Assembly (NCBI GenBank): GCA_030425385.1
Contig: JAUIAH010000016.1
Location: 1-64,000, forward strand
Reading direction: 5' to 3'
DNA length: 64,000 bases
DNA from: Verrucomicrobiia bacterium
GTDB taxonomy: Bacteria; Verrucomicrobiota; Verrucomicrobiia; Verrucomicrobiales; DEV007
Position 1 is the stretch's first letter; every line of letters begins with the position of its first letter. The notes beneath the pieces were generated by a model. That model made no database searches and was not told where the DNA came from. It worked only from the letters and a program-made list of their open reading frames with translations. Below, piece after piece: positions 44,616 to 52,862 of the stretch. Both the position numbers and the translations under genes were made by a program.

Positions 44616-46268
44616 TTATTCGGCAATGAGTGGCCCAACTTCGTCCATGCCGATCCCCATGCCGACGGCGATGTCTTGCTTCTGGAAAGACACGCCATAA
44701 CAGAGCGACCAAACTGATTTGCCTCTGGGCGTCTCCATCCCTGGATGGATGAAGCGTCCGCTGAACCATCCCGTCTGTGGATACCATTTCCGCATTTGAA
44801 TCGTTTCCCCACCGAAAGACGACGCGGCCGGGGCAAATGACGCGGTGTCTGAAACGGCCGCGTCCAGATTCGCGCCATCAATAGACACTTTGGTTGCGCC
44901 AATGGCTCTTGTGGAATCATAGCGGCTACCCAGCATTGTCACGCCCCGCAGGGTGAATCCTTTGGCATAGTATTCGCGGTAGTGGCGGAAACGGAAGGAA
45001 TGGGCACCCTCCGGCTTATACCAATCAATTTCGCCATCGAAATCGCTTACCCCTGCTTGGTTGCGGAAGGCCAAAGTGCCGGTCATGGAAGCCCGTTGCC
45101 CCTTGGCACCGTCTACGAAATAGTTGGTGTTCATGAAGAAGGGAACGGTCTTGTCAGGGATCATGTAGACGCTCGCCGTGCCGCGACCGATCGTCATGGC
45201 ATCGCCAGCGCGTCCGGTGAGGTGGAGGCGACCGTGACTCGTGACATCGCCGATCAAGTAGCCATACCCACCAGGCGTCTCGGTGTCGGGGGACGTGGCG
45301 GCTTCGGTCAGGGCGGTGTATTGGCCGGCCTCCGCAGCAGGCAATGCGGAATCCAAATGAGGCGCTACAGGGGCGGAAAAGGTTGATTGACCGTCTGGGC
45401 CCACAATGGTTCCTTGGATTTCTTTATAGTTCTTGGCGGAATTGAAGACGAGGGCAAAGTTGACATCGATATCGGGGTAGCCCGCGCGTCCACTCACCGT
45501 ACCGGAATACTCCCAGTTGAGATCGAAGCGGCCTCGCAATTTGTAATAGCGGCCATGGAAGTAGAAGAGCGCACTAAACGATGGTTGCGCGCGATTCACC
45601 GTGATGCGCGCCAATCCCGTATTCAAGGTCGTGGGAGACGGGTGGGTGATGAGGCCGTTGAAGTATCCATAAGGCGTTTGTCGAACAGCGATGATGCGCA
45701 TTTCATCCATGGCTCCGGAATTCGCACGCGCATTGACGACCAGGCGGTATTTGTTGCCCCCAAGATTGGTGACGGTCGGCAATTCGCCAACTCCTTCCAT
45801 GCCGCGCGCGCTCCCTGTCCAGAACGTCCCAGGCGACATGAAGTCCGTGTCGCGGAGATCATTCGTGGTTGGGGCCGTTCCAAATCCGGCCTGCCACCAT
45901 CCGGCGGGCACTTCGACGTCGAATTGGATATTCGCTCTTCGGGATCCTGACTGTGGTTCGAAGTGATAGAGTAAAGAGAGCACCTGGCTGCCTTCTTCAA
46001 TAACGAGGTCCGTCCCATCGTAGTTGGTCACCGTGATGGTGTTAGGGAGAGTGAAGACACTCGTTTGTTCGTAGAGCAAGTGGAGCTTTTCGTCGCTGTG
46101 AACATTGTCCACGGAGAAGTCTTCGCCGGCAAGCATGTTGCGGACTTCGATCGTGTTGTAGGTGTTGGTAGTGCCAGGGAGAAATTGCTCGTTGGTAACG
46201 ATCAATTGGCCATGGACAATAGTCGCCATGCAGGTGGTGGCAGCGAGGCCGGTGATGAGGTTTTTCAT
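44616..46268 (-). CDS. Secreted hypothetical protein, tandem paralogue B
   Basis: 550 residues with a signal peptide (about 1-20, ends IVHGQ). Beta-rich, aromatic and glycine-rich; no recognised family. Landmarks: QFLPGTTNTYNT, NIQFDVEVP, GLARITVN, FHGRYYKLRGRFDLNW, GPDGQSTFSAP, YGYLIGDVTSHGRLHLTG and a C-terminal FQKQDIAVGMGIG. It lies 24 bp after a close paralogue (46293-47969). The last ~343 residues differ at only 26 positions (about 92% identical), while the first ~205 residues are much more divergent, suggesting recent gene conversion or strong constraint on the C-terminal part. Confidence 0.75.
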   Translation of the reverse strand: MKNLITGLAATTCMATIVHGQLIVTNEQFLPGTTNTYNTIEVRNMLAGEDFSVDNVHSDEKLHLLYEQTSVFTLPNTITVTNYDGTDLVIEEGSQVLSLLYHFEPQSGSRRANIQFDVEVPAGWWQAGFGTAPTTNDLRDTDFMSPGTFWTGSARGMEGVGELPTVTNLGGNKYRLVVNARANSGAMDEMRIIAVRQTPYGYFNGLITHPSPTTLNTGLARITVNRAQPSFSALFYFHGRYYKLRGRFDLNWEYSGTVSGRAGYPDIDVNFALVFNSAKNYKEIQGTIVGPDGQSTFSAPVAPHLDSALPAAEAGQYTALTEAATSPDTETPGGYGYLIGDVTSHGRLHLTGRAGDAMTIGRGTASVYMIPDKTVPFFMNTNYFVDGAKGQRASMTGTLAFRNQAGVSDFDGEIDWYKPEGAHSFRFRHYREYYAKGFTLRGVTMLGSRYDSTRAIGATKVSIDGANLDAAVSDTASFAPAASSFGGETIQMRKWYPQTGWFSGRFIHPGMETPRGKSVWSLCYGVSFQKQDIAVGMGIGMDEVGPLIAE

Positions 46269-46292
46269 AAGGGGGGCTTGTGTTGAATCTAG

Positions 46293-47969
46293 TTACTCGG
46301 CGAGTAGGGGACCGACTTCGTCCATGCCGATACCCATGCCGACGGCGATGTCTTGTTTCTGAAACGACACGCCATAACAGAGTGACCACACGGCTTTCCC
46401 GCGAGGCGTTTCCATCCCAGGATGGATGTAGCGTCCGCTGAACCATCCTGTCTGTGGATACCACTTCCGCATTTGGACCGTGTCCCCACCGAAGGAAGAC
46501 GCTGCTGGGGCAAAGGACGCGGTGTCGGAAACAGCCGAATCCAAATTCGCGCCATCAATAGAGACCTTCGTGGCGCCAATGGCTCTTGTGGAATCATAGC
46601 GACTCCCCAACATTGTCACGCCGCGCATGGTGAATCCTTTGGCGTAATATTCGCGGTAGTGACGGAAGCGGAAGGAACGAGCGCTTTCAGGCTTATACCA
46701 ATCAATCTTACCATCGAAATCGCTTACTCCTGCTTGGTTGCGGAAGGTCAAAGTGCCGGTCATGGAAGCCCGTTGCCCCTTGGCGCCGTCTACGAAATAG
46801 TTGGTGTTCATAAAGAAGGGGACCGTCTTGTCTGGAATCATATAGACGCTCGCTGTGCCCCGGCCGATCGTCATGGCATCGCCAGCGCGTCCGGTGAGGT
46901 GGAGCCGGCCGTGGCTCGTGACGTCGCCAATCAAATATCCATATCCGCCGGGTGTGTTCGTGTCAGGGGACGTGGCGGCTTCGGTCAGGGCAGTGTATTG
47001 CCCCGCTTCAGCAGCGGGCAGATCGGGATCAAGATGGGGCGCAATGGGGGCGGAGAAGGTTGATTGACCGTCAGGGCCGACAATGGATCCTTGGATTTCC
47101 TTATAGTTCTTGGCGGAATTGAAGGTAAGGCCGAATTTCACCTCAACATCGGGATACCCCGCACGGCCACTCACGGTCCCAGAATAGGTCCAATTGGCGT
47201 CGAAACGGCCGCGCACCTTGTAATAGCGGCCGTGGAAGTAGAATAAGGCACTGAAAGAGGGCTGCGCTTGATTCACCGTGATCCGTGCCAGTCCGGTATT
47301 CAAGGTCGTGGGACTAGGGTGCTCGATCAATCCATTGTAATAGCCCCCTGGATACTGACGGACGGCGATGATGCGCATTTCATCCATGCAACAGGAACTC
47401 GCGCGTGCATTGACGACCAGGCGGTATTTGCCGCCGCCCAGGTTGGTGACGATGGGCAATTCGCTCACGCCTTCCATTCCTCGAGAGCCGTCACCCCAGA
47501 AGTTCCCGGGCGAGACAAAGTCCGTTTCGAGCAACTCCGCCGTCGTGGCGGAGGATCCGAAGCCGGCAGCGGCACCCGATCCGGCACCCCACCAGTGTGC
47601 GGGAACCTCCACATCAAACTGGATGTTCGCGTTGCGTGAGCTTGATGCGGGCTCAAAGTGATAGAGGAGAGAGAGGATATCGCTCCCAGCTTTGATTTCC
47701 AGCGGGCTCCCATCGTAGTTCTGGACGGTGATCGGCGTGGGAAGCGTGAACTCAGTCGTCTGCTCGTTGAGGAGGTAGATGTGCGTATCGCTGTGAGACT
47801 GATTCAGGGTAAAATCCTCTCCAGGCACGATGTTTCGATTCTCAATCGTGGTGTAGCTGGCATTCGTCCCGGGGAGAAATTGCTCGTTGGTGACGACAAG
47901 CTGCCCATGGGCAATCATCGTCATCCCAATGAGGGTCGCACCCGTGAGGCGTAGAGAGAGGTTTTCCAT
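46293..47969 (-). CDS. Secreted hypothetical protein, tandem paralogue A
   Basis: 558 residues with a signal peptide (ends MIAHGQ). Same architecture as paralogue B. Its N-terminal part has an extra GAGSGAAAGFGSS stretch and a CCMDEM motif where B has GAMDEM, so this copy has two adjacent cysteines. The ATG at 47969 is used; a TTG at 47978 is in frame. It is probably the first gene of a minus-strand unit with paralogue B and the small membrane-anchored protein. I cannot assign a function; an extracellular structural or binding role is inference. Confidence 0.75.
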   Translation of the reverse strand: MENLSLRLTGATLIGMTMIAHGQLVVTNEQFLPGTNASYTTIENRNIVPGEDFTLNQSHSDTHIYLLNEQTTEFTLPTPITVQNYDGSPLEIKAGSDILSLLYHFEPASSSRNANIQFDVEVPAHWWGAGSGAAAGFGSSATTAELLETDFVSPGNFWGDGSRGMEGVSELPIVTNLGGGKYRLVVNARASSCCMDEMRIIAVRQYPGGYYNGLIEHPSPTTLNTGLARITVNQAQPSFSALFYFHGRYYKVRGRFDANWTYSGTVSGRAGYPDVEVKFGLTFNSAKNYKEIQGSIVGPDGQSTFSAPIAPHLDPDLPAAEAGQYTALTEAATSPDTNTPGGYGYLIGDVTSHGRLHLTGRAGDAMTIGRGTASVYMIPDKTVPFFMNTNYFVDGAKGQRASMTGTLTFRNQAGVSDFDGKIDWYKPESARSFRFRHYREYYAKGFTMRGVTMLGSRYDSTRAIGATKVSIDGANLDSAVSDTASFAPAASSFGGDTVQMRKWYPQTGWFSGRYIHPGMETPRGKAVWSLCYGVSFQKQDIAVGMGIGMDEVGPLLAE

Positions 47970-48010
47970 AAGATCCAAGAGATTCGCTAGTTGGTGGTAT
48001 AGAAATTATG

Positions 48011-48028
48011 GCATTTCTTGAGAAATGC
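48011..48028. terminator. Hairpin between endonuclease-fold gene and tandem paralogues
   Basis: GCATTTCT pairs with AGAAATGC (7-8 bp stem, short loop) in an AT-rich 80-bp gap. On the top strand it is followed by AATAATTTTTAC, on the bottom strand by a weaker T-rich stretch. The minus-strand gene ending at 48050 is the only transcript it could stop. Confidence 0.45.
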
Positions 48029-48049
48029 AATAATTTTTACAAGCAGTTG

Positions 48050-49180
48050 CTAAGGTTTCAACTCAAGAGCCGCGAAGACGCCTAAATGCTGAGACTTCCG
48101 TTTCCGTTCGGTCACGCTTGCGCGCGGGAGCCAATCAGCATCGACGAACACATGATCCAGTCGCATCCAAGGACCCCTCAAGCTCAGGGGGTTACGTGTT
48201 TTCCCAGGAAATGAGTAGCCGCAGCCAGTGCCCACTTCGCGGTGTGCTTCCTTCCAGGTGGCGCACAGTTGCCGGTAGATCCATCCGCCGACGGGGACAT
48301 TGAAATCCCCCGCAATCACGCATGGGTGAGGGTCAGCCGCCACCTTGGCGGCTAGCTCTTCGAGCTGTGCCCAGCGGGCTTCCCAATAGGCCGATTCCTC
48401 TCGGTGTGCCGCGCTCCAAGGGCCTCCGGGCACTCCCAGGATCCCAAGGAGCCCTCTGCCTCTAAGGTAACGGCGCAGGCGCTCGCGCACCGTCATGGTG
48501 TGGACGTTGTAGAGGGAGATGCGTTTCCCCCCCGGCAGTTGGACCACGAATCGTGCAGCCATGGGGGCCGGTCCTGTGTGGGATAGCGCCAGCCGCTTGC
48601 GTGCTCGCTTGCGTGTGGCTCCGGGAAGGGCGCTCGTTGGGACGATGAGCTCTCTTTCCAGGATGGGGAACCGGCTCAGGATCAGAAATTCGCCCAAGTC
48701 TTCGATGTGGGGGAAATGGGCGTAGGCTTCCGCTTCCCGATAGCCTTTGCCTCGCCGGGCGGCGTCCTGCATGAGAACGACATCGGGTTGCACCGTCTTA
48801 AGAAAGGGCTGGAAGCTTTGGTTGCCGTGCTGGCCTCTGTTGTAACTCGCCAGACGGAGGAGCGCTCCCGTCGAACCCGCATCGGACGCCTGTCCAAAGC
48901 GCATTCCCATGGCTGAGGGAAAGATGGCGATCGCGATGATTCCTCCCGTCAGCCCCTGTCGCCACCCTTTCATGGCCCACAGCATGGGGATCATCCCGAG
49001 GAGGGGCAGGAAGAAGATGATCCTCGGCATGTAGAGGAAGAGCGCGACGAGCGCGTTCCGCTCACCGATGAACGGAAAGATGACCCCAACCAGGGTCACT
49101 AAGCAGGCAATGTAAGCCCAGCAGCCTCGCGCGAGCCATCGACGGAGCCATTCCCAGAGGAACTCACTCGTCCTCTTCAT
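48050..49180 (-). CDS. Membrane-anchored endonuclease/exonuclease/phosphatase-fold protein
   Basis: 376 residues. Three N-terminal membrane helices (about 20-38, 42-58, 60-90) precede an extracytoplasmic EEP domain. Seen are the metal/catalytic motifs LMQDAARR (usually QE; here Asp replaces the metal-binding Glu), YNVHT, GDFNVP (the GD-x-N motif), RLDHVFVD and SQHLGVFAAL with the catalytic His. EEP enzymes cleave phosphodiesters, including DNA and lipids; the membrane anchor fits a surface or periplasmic phosphodiesterase. The substitution may alter activity. Its ATG overlaps the small membrane-protein gene by 17 bp. Confidence 0.85.
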   Translation of the reverse strand: MKRTSEFLWEWLRRWLARGCWAYIACLVTLVGVIFPFIGERNALVALFLYMPRIIFFLPLLGMIPMLWAMKGWRQGLTGGIIAIAIFPSAMGMRFGQASDAGSTGALLRLASYNRGQHGNQSFQPFLKTVQPDVVLMQDAARRGKGYREAEAYAHFPHIEDLGEFLILSRFPILERELIVPTSALPGATRKRARKRLALSHTGPAPMAARFVVQLPGGKRISLYNVHTMTVRERLRRYLRGRGLLGILGVPGGPWSAAHREESAYWEARWAQLEELAAKVAADPHPCVIAGDFNVPVGGWIYRQLCATWKEAHREVGTGCGYSFPGKTRNPLSLRGPWMRLDHVFVDADWLPRASVTERKRKSQHLGVFAALELKP

Positions 49181-49361
49181 CGGTCACCACCACTTCGGTC
49201 ACGGGCGACGGCTTGGGAGGCTCTTCTTCACCATCGGCTTGGCTGCGTAGGACGAGCCCTGCCACCACCCAAGTGAAACCGGCCAGGACGAGCAGCATCA
49301 CGAAGCTCTCAATGGCTCCGAACCCCCCATGGCGTTGACTCAGCGTGATTCCCAGTTTCAC
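49164..49361 (-). CDS. Small single-pass membrane protein
   Basis: 65 residues with one membrane helix (about 17-39, AIESFVMLLVLAGFTWVVAGL) and a short acidic/proline C-terminal tail (EEEPPKPSPVTEVVVTDEEDE region). No family recognised. Its 3' end overlaps the start of the EEP gene by 17 bp in another frame, suggesting translational coupling. It starts in an AT-rich divergent region opposite the exopolysaccharide genes. Confidence 0.55.
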   Translation of the reverse strand: MKLGITLSQRHGGFGAIESFVMLLVLAGFTWVVAGLVLRSQADGEEEPPKPSPVTEVVVTDEEDE

Positions 49362-49385
49362 TTAATTCTTGATATTTGGTATAAT
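49357..49385 (+). promoter_or_regulatory. Sigma-70-like promoter for the exopolysaccharide plus-strand genes
   Basis: A perfect TATAAT (49380-49385) is spaced 17 bp from TTCACT (49357-49362, four matches to TTGACA), in the most AT-rich stretch of the window. It lies just upstream of the small PLDc_N-like membrane gene and reads toward wza/wzc. The -35 region overlaps the start codon of the divergent small membrane-protein gene. Confidence 0.5.
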
Positions 49386-49422
49386 TACTATTTATATATT
49401 AGAAACCAAGTCCAGTCAATAT

Positions 49423-49704
49423 TTGAGAACAACGATCTTCCAGTTCCTTCAACTGCAGCCCCGTAACATCACCACGGAGGTCTATGTGGGCTTGGTAGTC
49501 ATCTACTTAGGCATGGTCGCGGCTACCCTCCATAGCGTCTTGCAAGAGCCGTTCACCCCTCGACAAAAGCTTGTTTGGAGCGTGATCACGCTTGTGCTCC
49601 CGATCATCGGGATGGCTCTCTACTGCCTCGACTCTCTGCGCCGGGCCGACTTCTCATTCCTCCACAACACCGGGCTTCTCAGACGCCCCAAACAGCGTTT
49701 CTAG
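49423..49704 (+). CDS. Small membrane protein, PLDc_N-like
   Basis: About 93 residues from the TTG at 49423 with two membrane helices (VGLVVIYLGMVAATLHSVL; LVWSVITLVLPIIGMALYCL). The second helix pattern with W...PIIG..LY resembles the PLDc_N domain of small membrane proteins. The frame is open from a TTG at 49369, but that lies on the promoter, so the downstream start is preferred; the start is uncertain. The gene lies 12 bp before the outer-membrane barrel gene and probably shares its transcript. Confidence 0.55.
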   Translation: MRTTIFQFLQLQPRNITTEVYVGLVVIYLGMVAATLHSVLQEPFTPRQKLVWSVITLVLPIIGMALYCLDSLRRADFSFLHNTGLLRRPKQRF

Positions 49705-49715
49705 CCGTCGATCAA

Positions 49716-51287
49716 ATGGTGTCTGATAATTACAAGGGATGGATCGTTGCTGCGGTGACGTGGTTGGGAATGGTCCACGCATGGAGTGATCCCCATGGCC
49801 AGTGGTCGCCAGTCTTTCAACCGCCACCCGCCGGCTTTCACCAAGGGCGCTTTCTCGGCACTCAATTTGCCCCTCGTGGTCTCCGTAATCGCCCCGTTCA
49901 GCAGGGGCTCATGTGGCGGACGGAGTCGAATGCCTTCGCGCCGACGCGCGGTCAACTCAGTGGCCTCAGCGGCGAGCGCTTCACGACGCCGACAGCTCAA
50001 GCTCGGCTTAAACTCGGGGTGCCACTCACGCAGAATGATCCGGGTCTCTCAGCGCTCAAGGCAGGGCCCGTCTTCTTGAAGCTCGACGACATTCGGACCC
50101 GAGTCGCTTTCACTGATTTCGACTCCGCTTTCATCGATCCCCCTGAGGACGATGGATGGATCAGCATCTGGGAACTCTCTGGACGCGCATTTCTGGAGTT
50201 CTCCGATGATTTCTACCTCACCGTGGCTGGTTCTCTCTACTATCTTCCATTGGAGGGAGAGGTTGGCATCGATCTAGGAGCGGCCTCTCGCAGCTTTGCG
50301 CGCCTTGATTGGTTCGGTCACTTGGGCTCGTGGGATCTGCACGCATTCGATGAATTTCGTGTGTATCACCGTGCGACCGATCTTCTGGATCCCTTTGAGG
50401 TCGATGAAATCGATCGTGCGGGACGCTATCGCTTTGGTCAACGAGACGATACCTTCCGCAGCAACCAATTCTTAGATGATGAGTTCCTGGTCTTTAGCAA
50501 TTTGCTTTCCGCCCAGGCCAGCACGCTTGTTTCCTCACGCAACCGTCTCTCATTGACCTATCAACGCGAGGACTATTGGCAGTCCATGGACTTTGGCGAT
50601 CACCGTGAACGTGATCGTTTTGAGATTCGCTTAGAGAATGAGGGCTCGATTCCTTTCTCTCCTTACCTGTCCTACCTCGCCACGACTAGTGATCGCTGGG
50701 GCGCTGCCCGCCATCGTCTCTGGCATGGGGGGCACGGGCGTCTGACCGAAAGTTTACGAGTGTCTGGCCGCGTTGGCTATCAATGGTACACGGGTGATAG
50801 CAAGCATGACGGCCAGCGCTTCCTTTACGAAGCGGGCCTCGTACATGACATCAACGCCACGACCAAGCACTCCCTCTACGGCGGACACATTGTGGCTGAG
50901 AACCGCTTTGGCGATGAGGGACTCTTCAAATACCTGCGCTACACCCTGGCACATGAGGCTCTGAACGGGATTTCGTTACGTGCCTTTGCGAGTGTCTATG
51001 ATCGTGACGAGCCCACGGAGGATAGCGATCACACGCGTTGGCTTTTCGGAGCGGGGGCACGCATCCCTTTAGGCGACCGCACCAACCTCCGGGTGTATTC
51101 ACGTCATGAGATCACCGAGCGCCCGAAGGAGCGGGATGCCAATCGGTGGATCCACGGAGCCATTCTTTCCCGCCAGCTCACCTCTCGTCTTCATGCCGAT
51201 CTCCACTATCGCTATGAGGACTATCGACGCCCCGGAGGGAGCTTTAGCGAACATTACGCGGGCCTCGGTCTCACCTTCACCTTCTAA
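49716..51287 (+). CDS. Outer-membrane beta-barrel protein of the exopolysaccharide locus
   Basis: 523 residues from ATG 49716, signal peptide about 1-22 (IVAAVTWLGMVHAWS). The rest alternates strands rich in aromatic and charged residues (DDGWISIWELSGRAFLEF, LRVSGRVGYQWY, RLHADLHYRYEDYR) and ends with LTFTF, a barrel-type C-terminal Phe. A longer frame opens at 49575 overlapping the preceding gene and is unlikely. It is followed after 4 bp by an unknown secreted protein and then wza-like. An outer-membrane channel or assembly role in polysaccharide export is inference from position; similar barrels occur in other verrucomicrobial polysaccharide loci. Confidence 0.78.
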   Translation: MVSDNYKGWIVAAVTWLGMVHAWSDPHGQWSPVFQPPPAGFHQGRFLGTQFAPRGLRNRPVQQGLMWRTESNAFAPTRGQLSGLSGERFTTPTAQARLKLGVPLTQNDPGLSALKAGPVFLKLDDIRTRVAFTDFDSAFIDPPEDDGWISIWELSGRAFLEFSDDFYLTVAGSLYYLPLEGEVGIDLGAASRSFARLDWFGHLGSWDLHAFDEFRVYHRATDLLDPFEVDEIDRAGRYRFGQRDDTFRSNQFLDDEFLVFSNLLSAQASTLVSSRNRLSLTYQREDYWQSMDFGDHRERDRFEIRLENEGSIPFSPYLSYLATTSDRWGAARHRLWHGGHGRLTESLRVSGRVGYQWYTGDSKHDGQRFLYEAGLVHDINATTKHSLYGGHIVAENRFGDEGLFKYLRYTLAHEALNGISLRAFASVYDRDEPTEDSDHTRWLFGAGARIPLGDRTNLRVYSRHEITERPKERDANRWIHGAILSRQLTSRLHADLHYRYEDYRRPGGSFSEHYAGLGLTFTF

Positions 51288-51291
51288 CATC

Positions 51292-52152
51292 ATGCGCTTC
51301 TTCACCATCACCTTTACAGGGCTCTTCTTGGCAATCCCCCCTATCCAGGGCCAGGACTTGCAAGGCACGGCGTCGCCCACCCAACTCGACAATCCAAGTG
51401 CCGCCTTTCAAACCGAAAGCGAACGCCTCCGCGAACAACGCAAATTGCAGCGCAAGGCACGTGGACGTCTTGCCAAGATCGACCTTGATGGAGATTTCAA
51501 TTATGACGGCACCATCCAAGATGATGATCCCGAGGATAATGGTGAGTATCAGCGCACGCCTCCTGGACTCATCATCGGCAAGGACGAACTGAGTAAACTC
51601 GTGCTCCGCCTCACTCCCTACGGTATCGACTTCACGGGGAGCGCGGTCGTCTCCATGGAGATTGCAGGCATCAATCGCCACGCTGTTTCTGGCGAATTTG
51701 AATCCTTTCAGGACGAAGTCAGCCGCGTCGGGCGCGTGCGGATTTGGACGGATGCTAGTCGGAAGACGCTCTTGCTTGATTCCGCAGATCCCCAGCGCCG
51801 CTACATTGAATGGGTACTCGATTCGGAGCTCTTCCCAGCGAACATCGCGCACACGATTCCGAAAACGGTGTATGCAGAAGGCGTTAAGTCATCGGACGAA
51901 TTCTTGGGTGATCTTCGCGTGCTGCTCACCATTTCACGGCGTGCGCCGCAGAATGAAACGGAACGGAAGGGGTTTCTCTCACGATTCAGGGGTGCTGAAG
52001 AGACTCCCGAGTATCGGACCGTCTTTGATCACATCCTCCTCACGGTTGCCGACAAGCCTCACAAGAAAGACTACGTAAACGATAACCGCGAAAACGTGTG
52101 GCTCATTGCCAAGGGCCCTATCAATCATCCGACCCCCTCAGGAAAGAAATGA
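51292..52152 (+). CDS. Secreted hypothetical protein between barrel and Wza-like genes
   Basis: 286 residues, signal peptide about 1-20 (ends PIQGQ). Acidic calcium-like segment DLDGDFNYDGTIQDDDPEDNG near residue 60, then a beta-rich domain; no named family recognised. Four bp separate it from the barrel gene, and its stop overlaps the wza-like start (ATGA), so translation is tightly coupled. Position suggests a periplasmic or surface factor in polysaccharide export, but the sequence alone does not show it. A long frame from 51106 lies inside the barrel gene and is not used. Confidence 0.72.
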   Translation: MRFFTITFTGLFLAIPPIQGQDLQGTASPTQLDNPSAAFQTESERLREQRKLQRKARGRLAKIDLDGDFNYDGTIQDDDPEDNGEYQRTPPGLIIGKDELSKLVLRLTPYGIDFTGSAVVSMEIAGINRHAVSGEFESFQDEVSRVGRVRIWTDASRKTLLLDSADPQRRYIEWVLDSELFPANIAHTIPKTVYAEGVKSSDEFLGDLRVLLTISRRAPQNETERKGFLSRFRGAEETPEYRTVFDHILLTVADKPHKKDYVNDNRENVWLIAKGPINHPTPSGKK

Positions 52153-52847
52153 AACGATGCCCTCACATCTTCCTTACATTCGGCGCCTTGGTCTTCCTAG
52201 GCGCCTGCACGACAACGGACATCACAAGCATGCGCCAGGACGCCCCGCGCGTCGGCCCCATTACGCCGTCTGGTGAGGAGCCTGCCCCTGTGGAGTCCTC
52301 GGGGAAACGCCTGATCCCTGGAGAGCGGATTGAAATCTTTGTGAAAGAGGATCCGTCGTTTGACGGCATCTATCCCGTGAGAAAAGGGGGCGATATCATT
52401 ATCCCTAAAGTTGGTCGGATCAATGTGGACCGCATGACACCGAGCGAAGCGGAAGCCAAGATCAAATCGACGCTTGAGGTGAGTCAATTGAACACGGCGA
52501 CAGTCATCGTCGATCATCTTGCGTCGACCAAGCCAGCCGCTGCCCGCACGCAGACAGAGGATCATCACCTCAATCTCTATTTCACCGGACTCGTCAATCA
52601 ACCTGGCCCACACCGCATTCCCCAACGAGCTACGAGCACGATCGGTGCCTACGAATCGCTCCTCATCAGCGGCGGAATCAGCCGGTTTGCTGACGAACGC
52701 AAATCCTACATTCTGCGGCTGCAAGAAGACGGGAGTCGGGAGAAACTTCACCTGAATCTCGAAGCCATCAAACTGGGGAATCAAGCCGACGTGGCTGTGC
52801 AGGATCACGACATCCTGGTTGTCCCCGAACGTATCTTTGGATTCTAA
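52149..52847 (+). CDS. Wza-like polysaccharide export lipoprotein
   Basis: 232 residues. Lipoprotein signal with LVFLGAC (Cys about 20) and a polysaccharide biosynthesis/export domain (PF02563 type, PGERIEIFVKEDPSFDG ... GDIIIPKVGRINVDRMTPSEAEAKI), followed by one SLBB-like domain (FTGLVNQPGPHRIP). Forms the outer-membrane or periplasmic channel for capsular/extracellular polysaccharide. Shorter than E. coli Wza (379), which is normal for single-SLBB forms that may need a separate barrel, matching the adjacent barrel gene. The start overlaps the preceding stop. Confidence 0.88.
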   Translation: MKRCPHIFLTFGALVFLGACTTTDITSMRQDAPRVGPITPSGEEPAPVESSGKRLIPGERIEIFVKEDPSFDGIYPVRKGGDIIIPKVGRINVDRMTPSEAEAKIKSTLEVSQLNTATVIVDHLASTKPAAARTQTEDHHLNLYFTGLVNQPGPHRIPQRATSTIGAYESLLISGGISRFADERKSYILRLQEDGSREKLHLNLEAIKLGNQADVAVQDHDILVVPERIFGF

Positions 52848-52862
52848 CAAACCTGCGATCGC

